DNA from: Branchipolynoe longqiensis
Taxonomy: Eukaryota > Annelida > Polychaeta > Phyllodocida > Polynoidae
Direction of reading: 5' to 3'
Assembly (NCBI GenBank): GCA_030323885.1
Contig: CM059190.1
Span: forward strand, 104,697,856 to 104,761,855
DNA length: 64,000 nucleotides
The translations under genes were made by a program, and so were the position numbers. The first letter of the stretch is position 1; every line of letters begins with the position of its first letter. Under the pieces are notes generated by a model, which was not told where the DNA came from, did not search any database, and worked only from the letters and a program-made list of their open reading frames with translations. Positions 60,801 to 64,000 of this stretch are shown piece after piece.

Positions 60801-63800
60801 TAACCAATTATCTATCTGCTACTGAAATGCAGGCAATCAAATATCTTATCAGCAGCTACTGTGTGCTAAGATAACACCAACACTACAACTGGCCAGCATT
60901 GAAAACAAGCCTGGGTACCCGGGCTTGTATGCTATGGACAGTATAAATACAGCCTCAAATTAAAAAAACTAATAAAAAACAACAACATCAATTTCTTCAA
61001 TAATAATAGGTTGCATTAGATTGACTTATAGCCCGGTCACACCATGACGTATCTCGCCGGCATGTTGCCAATGCACAAAATCACTTTTAATTGTCGAGAC
61101 ACGTCAAACTTTTCAGCGTCAGCGCAATGTATTGGTAGCGTGCGGCCGAAATTGTGGTAAAAATTTGGCGCGCCGTCCTGATATGACCTTAGATGTTGCT
61201 GGGACGTAAATCAACAAAAAGCAAAAGTTTGGCGCAACATATGCGAACGACACTCATGTGCGCGTGGCATGTGCCAATCATTTGCATAACGTTATTCCAG
61301 CGGTCTCGACGTGCTTCTGACGTCTCCATAATGTTGGCACCCGTGCGTTGTCATGCGTTGTCGGTCGTCGAAAGTTTTGTGCAAGCACAAAACTTTGCTG
61401 ATCCGATGACGCGCGCCGCCGACTGTCGCCGTCCATCAACGAATACCAACGTGTGCCTACCTCGCGCATAACGCTTCCAGACGTCTCCCGACGTTTCGCC
61501 AAAAAGTGACACACGTCGACGCGCGTTGGCGAGAAACGTTGTAATGTGACAGCACCATTAGTTTTGCTTATGTGCAGCAACAAATGCTTAATGCATGCAC
61601 CAGTGTCTAAGTTAAATGTGTAGAATCAAATCTAGGTAAACGGCTTGGTTTAGAAAATAATATGCTTTCTTCGAACTGTGCGGCTTTAAAACTACGCAGT
61701 AACTTTGCGAAACCAAGACACCTGTCTACATTTGATTCTCATGGATTGTTGGTTGGTTGTTGGAGTTTTACCTCCTGTCAACATCTAAGGTCATGTCATG
61801 GGGGTGATGAAAATGGGAAATATTGTGCCTAGAGCGGGACTCGAACCCACATCTCTTTGCATTCCGGGCCAGTGTGCTAACCATTACACCACCTAGGCTC
61901 CCTGATATCAACACACGACCCATGATTACCGGTCTATATGATTAATTGCCTGAGAGGTCAGTGCAGACCACTACACTCATATCAGGACGGGTACCGACTT
62001 GGGACAGTGAGCACTCATGACGACTTAATAGTGCTGCCCCACTGGGAGACCAGGCCAGTAGCACCTTGACTTTATAGTGCTGCCCCGCTATATGCGCTAG
62101 TCAAGGTGCGAATCAACACTGGACAAATGTCGCTCACTTCTCCAGGCACCACTCGCTCCTCTCACTACCTGATATCTCACTCAGTCACATTATCTTGACA
62201 CTGAGCCAACCAGTCGTTGCCCTATCCTAATAATGCCGCGCTTCTGGCTATAAAGCGAGAATAATCAATTTGTAAGTCATTTTATTCATTTGGAGACTGT
62301 GGAGACCTCATTTTGATATTGATTATTCTAGAAACTCTGATCTGTACGCTGCTACAGGCACTACTGGACACTTCTAGATGGACTCTTGAAGTGAACAAAC
62401 TCTTCTCTTGGCCAGGAACCCAGACACTCTGTCTGAGGCTCCACCTTTCATATACAGACTGAGCTGTGTGCAACAACCATGGGACTCCGGTTCCATGGGA
62501 TGTAGGCACTGATTCCTATGCATACTATTGAGAGTAATGAGGCTCTGTAAGGAGAGGGGGTGATAGGTCGCTAGTAGGTGAACAAGAGTTGATGCCAATA
62601 AAGCACAACCTCTTCACTGTCAATCTTGCGCGACTTGTCTTCCCTTTCTTGCTTAGGAGTTTGTTGGAGAGGGGCATCAGGTGTGAACTGACAGAGAGTT
62701 GTCAGAACGCACCTGGGAAGAGTAAGTGGTATTTCTGGGGCTCTGACGGCCGGGCATTCCAGTAAATATTACAATATGCTCTTCTATGTGGCAACAAATG
62801 TTCAATAAGTGCATTAGTATTTAAGTTAAAAATGTAGAATCAAATCTAAGTGTGTGTAGTGGTTTTGATCAAATTGGATGCTTCATCGGACTATGCAACT
62901 TTAATCAACACATCCAAAATATTAATCATAATATATGTCTGTATGATCATGTTTAAATGTCTAACCTCGGAAGACCAGCACAATGATCCAGTAATATTGA
63001 CGGGGGAAATGGCGGGAAACTTTGAACCAATAGTAAACCTGCGCACTAGGAAGTGAGACATTATTAAATATTAATTATTGAACATTGATTACTAAAAGAG
63101 GATAGATGAAAGAACCGAGCTGCGGACAGGTCGTGGGTTCGAATCCCGGCCGAGTCAAACCAATGACTTACAAAATTGATTATTGGCGCTATCTATGCCA
63201 GTGCGTGACATTACTAGTATATGGCAAGGATATGATCGGTTAAGTACAGTATCAGGATAATGTGACTGAGTGAGATATTGGGTCATGGTGCTGGTGGTAT
63301 GACCTCCCAGTGGGGCGACTGGGCGTGGTGGCCGAATCGATATACTTGACGCTTCCTCGCCTGGTGCTCGGCATTATTAGGATGGGGAAAGGACTGGTTA
63401 GCTCAGTGTCAGGATAATGTGACTGAGTGGGATATCAGGTTATGGTGCTGGCGGGCTGATTTCTCAGTGGGGCAGAATTATAAAGTCGTCATTATAAAGT
63501 CGCCATTAGTGCGCACTATCACAAGTCCGGACCCGTCCTGGTATGACCTTAGATGTTGCCAGGACGCAAAACTACAACAATCAACCCAGTGGGGTGGCAC
63601 TATAATATAAAACCGCCACTCCAATATCCCTATCACAAGCCCAGCGCCCATCCCGGATACATGACCTGCGATGTTGCTAGCACGGTAAACCCCAAACAGA
63701 CTACTACTAGTACTACTGATATTACTCACCAGGCCCTGCTCCGATGTCTTCACGCCGAAGATGCGCCGGGGCGGTTCCAGGCCGTACTCGTCCTTATATG

Positions 63801-64000
63801 TCCGGGAGTGGTGCAAAGGTTCGGCCGCCACCCCGCCCCCGCCGCCCCACCCACCGCCCCACCCGCCCGAGCTCAACAGCGCGCCGCCGAGTACAAGCGT
63901 CAACAGCCAGCCCGGCGCGCCCTGCACCGGCGCCCGCCGCTGCACCAGCGGTCGAGCGCGGGAGCGGGACCGGAGCTGGGGTCGCGCCCGGCACTCCCCG
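39266..64000 (-). CDS. MMP21: Matrix metalloproteinase-21-like gene, 7 coding exons in window, 5' partial
   Basis: Secreted zinc endopeptidase of the matrixin family. Seven exons join with compatible phases (0,1,1,1,1,0) and canonical GT-AG sites. From the GTG at 63945 they give 788 codons plus stop. Counting from there: hydrophobic leader (about 13-30); prodomain with RCGNRD cysteine switch (Cys154); basic sites RVKR (179), RRRRKR (251) and RGKR (285); catalytic domain with [11 protein letters not shown] (416-426) and Met-turn VMYS (433-436); hemopexin domain bounded by Cys464 and Cys687; and a Pro-rich tail of about 90 residues. The MMP21 assignment rests on the near-absent hinge, the blade-1 strings TVFDWIR and [23 protein letters not shown], and the ending DICDV, all as I remember vertebrate MMP21. 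In vertebrates MMP21 acts in left-right patterning; a role here is inference. The protein is longer than the roughly 570-residue human form because of an extended propeptide and the tail. Introns total about 22 kb and are filled with repeats. Confidence 0.9.
40180..40983. repeat. Large inverted repeat (arms about 280 bp)
   Basis: The left arm 40180-40453 is matched in reverse complement by 40690-40983, with a spacer of roughly 240 bp. For example CAAGCAAAGTCTATAGG (about 40322) pairs with CTATAGACTTTGCTTG (about 40796). The homology resumes beyond the tandem SINE array: 40060-40190 pairs with 42445-42550, so the array split the right arm. Confidence 0.8.
40981..42444 (-). repeat. Tandem array of tRNA-like SINE units, period about 320 bp
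   Basis: Units start GTCGTGGGGGTGATGAAAAT at 40981, 41301, 41622, 41942 and 42263; the last is cut after the tRNA-like part. On the minus strand each unit holds a tRNA-like fold: acceptor GCCTAGG/TCTAGGC, D-arm GTGT/GCAC, T-arm GTGGG-TTCGAGT-CCCGC, 72 nt in all, but the anticodon stem has two mismatches. Units 1/3 and 2/4 match best, giving a 641-bp higher-order period. The array interrupts a SINE, with an ATGAC repeat at both borders. A single copy of the same family is at 61796-61978. Confidence 0.85.
43258..43705 (+). pseudogene. LINE ORF2 C-terminal remnant with (GAT)n tail
   Basis: Broken frames read [17 protein letters not shown], then after stops [16 protein letters not shown] and [23 protein letters not shown] text, recalling the C-terminal tail of CR1/Jockey-type LINEs. 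It ends in a GATGATGATG run at 43692-43713. It lies in intron 6 of the metalloproteinase gene, antisense to it and about 30 bp from the exon 6 donor. Confidence 0.55.
43736..43905 (-). CDS. MMP21: MMP21 exon 6: hemopexin blades 2-3
   Basis: 170 bp, acceptor TTTGCAG|GT, donor CCATGG|GTAGGT, entering in phase 1 and leaving in phase 0. The junction with exon 5 recreates TYFFKSDKFYIYD and the junction with exon 7 recreates [12 protein letters not shown], both good hemopexin motifs, which supports the splice choice. A LINE 3' end with a trinucleotide tail stops about 30 bp downstream of the donor. Confidence 0.88.
44735..45905 (+). repeat. Hexamer-based (AATGCT) satellite
   Basis: Degenerate AATGCT/AATGTT/AATGAT units, split by a SINE at 44955-45250. 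It ends about 33 bp from the exon 5 donor of the metalloproteinase gene, within its intron 5. Confidence 0.93.
44955..45250 (+). mobile_element. SINE-1 copy inserted in the hexamer-based satellite, with target duplication
   Basis: 5' truncated copy (starts GGTAGACCATGGGATC, B-box GGTTCGAACCC-like) ending ACGTAAAACAACAACAAATA. The flank AATACTAACACT occurs just before and just after it, a 12-base target-site duplication. The array therefore existed before the insertion. Confidence 0.85.
45937..46197 (-). CDS. MMP21: MMP21 exon 5: hemopexin blades 1-2
   Basis: 261 bp, acceptor AACACAG|GTG at 46198/46197 with a clear pyrimidine tract, donor AAAA|GTGGGT at 45937/45936. It encodes [16 protein letters not shown], then [23 protein letters not shown] and INTYFFK. 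These are hemopexin-repeat signatures, and Cys464 probably forms the domain-closing disulfide. The exon is squeezed between a 59-bp satellite upstream and a hexamer-based satellite downstream. A damaged copy of its first 70 bp or so lies in the upstream intron near 47661-47732. Confidence 0.92.
46225..47650 (+). repeat. 59-bp satellite in MMP21 intron 4
   Basis: Unit from GGTTATAGCGGCGCTTTAAT through AGGCGGGTTGGCATTTAAC to ATGCAATGTACATATTC, about 24 copies. It starts about 28 bp from the exon 5 acceptor and ends at the exon 5 fragment (47661-47732), after which one more unit half follows. Confidence 0.93.
47661..47732 (-). pseudogene. Duplicated fragment of MMP21 exon 5 with lost splice acceptor
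   Basis: This repeats the 5' end of exon 5 ([24 protein letters not shown]) and about 30 bp of the preceding pyrimidine tract, with a few substitutions (including Asp to Asn in FDWIR). The acceptor is changed: the AG before GTGTGC is gone, leaving AACTG|TGTGC. The exon 3' part and its donor are absent. It lies at the far edge of the 59-bp satellite, so it probably duplicated with that array. Confidence 0.8.
47840..49195. other. Intron 4 of MMP21, no other feature recognised
   Basis: A degenerate repeat with CATGTACATTTC and CATTTCCACGCGATYACCAT blocks is visible at about 48610-48920, and a SINE-1 tail at about 49065-49110. Confidence 0.5.
49200..49815 (+). repeat. Three tandem copies of a unit of about 205 bp
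   Basis: Each copy holds ATTGAGTTTGCCGRTATGCR, TTATTCAAAATTAATAGAAA, TCGTTGAATATGTTTYCTAT and GAAGATTGCTCA. AT-rich, no coding capacity. Confidence 0.85.
50154..50370 (+). mobile_element. SINE-1 copy, 3' truncated
   Basis: Head ACCAGGCAGGAAGGCTGAAT with a duplicated B-box region (GGGTTCGTGGGTTCGAACCC), body to GACTGAGTGGGATATCA. A separate tail piece of the same family is at 50885-51025. Confidence 0.75.
51153..51299 (-). CDS. MMP21: MMP21 exon 4: catalytic zinc motif and Met-turn
   Basis: 147 bp, acceptor TGCTCCAG|TC, donor TACG|GTAAGG, phase 1 at both ends. It reads [15 protein letters not shown], holding all three zinc-binding histidines and the catalytic glutamate, then the Met-turn VMYS, and ends [15 protein letters not shown], the last helix of the matrixin domain. 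There is no hinge: after the final helix the frame goes straight into the first hemopexin cysteine in exon 5. A SINE starts only about 33 bp upstream of the acceptor. Confidence 0.93.
51333..51927 (+). mobile_element. Composite of the second SINE family (+) and inverted SINE-1
   Basis: 51333-51580 is the second SINE family (ATCGGCTATTGGACGCCAAA, CAGACAGGATATCACAGCC). From about 51597 an inverted SINE-1 follows (GTTGGTTGTTGGCATTTTTA to GACTCGACCGGGAATCAAAC). It begins about 33 bp from the exon 4 acceptor of the metalloproteinase gene. Confidence 0.75.
53072..53209 (-). CDS. MMP21: MMP21 exon 3: catalytic domain, structural Zn/Ca segment
   Basis: 138 bp, acceptor GTGCACAG|AT, donor CAAAG|GTGAGC, phase 1 at both ends. 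Joined to exon 2 it reads [16 protein letters not shown], then GGELAHSW and [13 protein letters not shown]. This is the matrixin segment that carries the structural zinc and calcium ligands (PFDGxGGxLAHxx, HFDxxE). It precedes the catalytic zinc motif in the next exon. Confidence 0.9.
53318..53838 (-). mobile_element. SINE-1 split by an inserted third-family SINE
   Basis: Inverted SINE-1 reads CCCACCCAGTCACATT and continues ATTATCCTGATACTAAGC after an interruption at about 53341-53662. The interrupting SINE (reverse complement of the 60110 type) has ACATT on both sides, a probable target duplication. This orders the two families. Confidence 0.8.
54118..54212 (+). mobile_element. 5' fragment of the second SINE family
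   Basis: GTGTTTTATTTAACAGCACC to CTGACATATTTCTTTGG, cut off by the 22-bp satellite. It interrupts a TAAAG-type MITE (54013-54117). Confidence 0.75.
54213..55856 (+). repeat. 22-bp satellite abutting the MMP21 exon 2 splice donor
   Basis: Unit TTACTCCCTTTAATAACCATGC, about 75 copies, with TTATAATAACC and TTCAATAACC variants. On the gene strand each unit reads GTAAGCATGGTTATTAAAGG, so a donor-like GTAAGC occurs in most units. The last unit contains the true exon 2 donor. Confidence 0.95.
55857..56739 (-). CDS. MMP21: MMP21 exon 2: prodomain, cysteine switch, furin sites, start of catalytic domain
   Basis: 883 bp, acceptor CCTACAG|GGC at 56740/56739, donor CAAAG|GTAAGC at 55857/55856, ending in phase 1. 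It encodes a peptidoglycan-binding-like prodomain (YLVKYGW to [15 protein letters not shown]). The cysteine-switch Cys codon is at 56494-56496; the canonical PRCGxPD proline before RCG is replaced by lysine, and the residues after it also differ. A charged linker of roughly 130 residues follows, with three dibasic clusters, the last (RGKR) just before [13 protein letters not shown] at the mature N-terminus. The exon closes with [18 protein letters not shown], the matrixin alpha-A helix region. The first ATG in the frame is internal and is not the gene start. Confidence 0.9.
56960..57320 (+). repeat. Minisatellite of about 58 bp in MMP21 intron 1
   Basis: About six copies with GTGTGTTGTAATGTACCCAT, TCTCTCCTGGTTCCC and CCCACTCA blocks. 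About 220 bp from the exon 2 acceptor. Confidence 0.85.
57361..57931. mobile_element. Palindromic MITE-like element, same family as 11931-12403
   Basis: Ends GGTGCTGTCACATTACGACG and (reverse complement) GGCCCTGTCACATTACGACG. It holds the conserved GCTTGCACAAAACTTTCG half palindrome near 57531 and a SINE-1 tail at about 57695-57745. Confidence 0.75.
58215..59425 (+). repeat. 47-bp satellite in MMP21 intron 1
   Basis: Unit ATAGCCGGGATTTATAAGTA plus AAATAGGAGGGGTGGAATGA, about 25 copies; the left units carry ATACCCAGGATGTATAAGTA instead. No coding capacity. Confidence 0.93.
59461..59932 (-). mobile_element. TAAAG-type MITE copy with internal duplication
   Basis: Left end AAAGTTGCATTGTCTGAT, right end CATCGGACTATGCAACTTTA. 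The interior repeats the block around ATTTTACACTTCAAATATCT-like sequence twice, making it longer than the 350-bp copies. Confidence 0.7.
60110..60430 (+). mobile_element. Third SINE family, full copy
   Basis: tRNA-like head CTCTGTGGCGGAGTGTTTAG with B-box GGTTCGATTCCCAG, body GTCATCAAAGGCCGGTTGCT, tail GGGACAACTAATGTACCAAC and an A-rich end. It is inserted into a TAAAG-type MITE (about 60050-60600). Confidence 0.8.
61027..61557. mobile_element. Palindromic MITE-like element, same family as 11931-12403
   Basis: Ends AGCCCGGTCACACCATGACG and (reverse complement) GGTGCTGTCACATTACAACG, with the central GTTTTGTGCAAGCACAAAAC. A SINE-1 tail (ATATGACCTTAGATGTTGC) is inside at about 61176-61215. Confidence 0.75.
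61742..62284 (-). mobile_element. SINE-1 copy split by the tRNA-like SINE
   Basis: Inverted SINE-1 starting GGTTGGTTGTTGGAGTTTTA, interrupted at 61796-61978, then ATCAGGACGGGTACCGACTT and the body. The head end is degraded. Confidence 0.75.
61796..61978 (-). mobile_element. Single copy of the tRNA-like SINE found in tandem at 40981
   Basis: It carries the same tRNA-like head and flanks (GTCATGGGGGTGATGAAAAT to GACCACTACACT) and sits inside a minus-strand copy of the main SINE family, splitting its GGTCATATCA tail motif. A short CAT repeat flanks it. Confidence 0.8.
62290..62770. other. Intron 1 of MMP21, no feature recognised
   Basis: Plain sequence; the minus frames here have no motif I recognise and conflict with the intron assignment. 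Confidence 0.45.
63110..63705 (+). repeat. Tandem SINE-1 copies next to MMP21 exon 1
   Basis: Three successive SINE-1 segments (about 63110-63322, 63323-63592 and a short third to 63705), each with the AGTATCAGGATAATGTGACT-type block or tail. They end about 25 bp from the exon 1 donor. Confidence 0.75.
63730..64000 (-). CDS. MMP21: MMP21 exon 1 (partial): leader and start of propeptide
   Basis: The frame is open from the donor (CTG|GTGAGT at 63730/63729) to the window edge, and no ATG occurs in it. The codon at 63945 is GTG, so it should not be taken as the start. The hydrophobic stretch [15 protein letters not shown] followed by a Gly/Trp-rich segment looks like a signal peptide, so the true initiator is probably just upstream of the window. 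The exon ends in SEQGL and is spliced in phase 0 to exon 2, which begins GYLVKYGW, the usual start of an MMP prodomain. Confidence 0.8.

Noticed and set aside
63478..63945. A 155-codon ORF taken as a complete gene starting at 63945
   Set aside because: The start codon is GTG and the frame past 63730 is intron; only the part to the GTGAGT donor belongs to MMP21 exon 1.

Overview
The window is eukaryotic and very repeat-rich. Introns, GT-AG splice sites, tRNA-derived SINEs, terminal-inverted-repeat elements and tyrosine-recombinase retrotransposons point to a metazoan genome. One SINE family (clear copy at 23220-23550) looks like a dispersed repeat I know from mollusc genomes, so a mollusc, perhaps a gastropod, is my best guess. 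The species cannot be named from this sequence.

One host gene is clear. It lies on the minus strand from the right edge down to 39266: a matrix metalloproteinase that I assign to MMP21. Seven coding exons (63730-64000, 55857-56739, 53072-53209, 51153-51299, 45937-46197, 43736-43905, 39266-39817) join in consistent phase. They give a propeptide with a cysteine-switch cysteine and three furin-like sites, a zinc-metalloprotease domain with a complete HExGHxxGxxH motif and Met-turn, a four-blade hemopexin domain, and an unusual proline-rich C-terminal tail. The initiator ATG lies outside the window.

The left third (about 1-22000) is a graveyard of mobile elements. At 4855-8887 there is a nearly pristine DIRS-order retrotransposon with the split direct-repeat layout A1-ORFs-B1-A2-B2: a Gag-like zinc-finger ORF, reverse transcriptase/RNase H, and an overlapping tyrosine recombinase. 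Two decayed relatives lie head to head at about 14110-16660 (minus) and 16700-21720 (plus). Around them are several palindromic MITE-like elements whose interiors are built from one short GC-rich word each.

From 22000 to 39000 I see no confident host gene. The stretch holds SINEs, MITEs, LINE scraps, a possible gelsolin-domain fragment (about 37400-37590), and minisatellites of 18, 20, 21 and 23 bp. From 39000 to 64000 the introns of the metalloproteinase gene carry more arrays. These include a 22-bp array that begins at the exon 2 splice donor, a 59-bp array that carries a broken copy of the start of exon 5, a hexamer-based array next to exon 5, and a tandem array of tRNA-like 320-bp units inside an inverted repeat. 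Nested SINE insertions with visible target-site duplications give a relative order of events.
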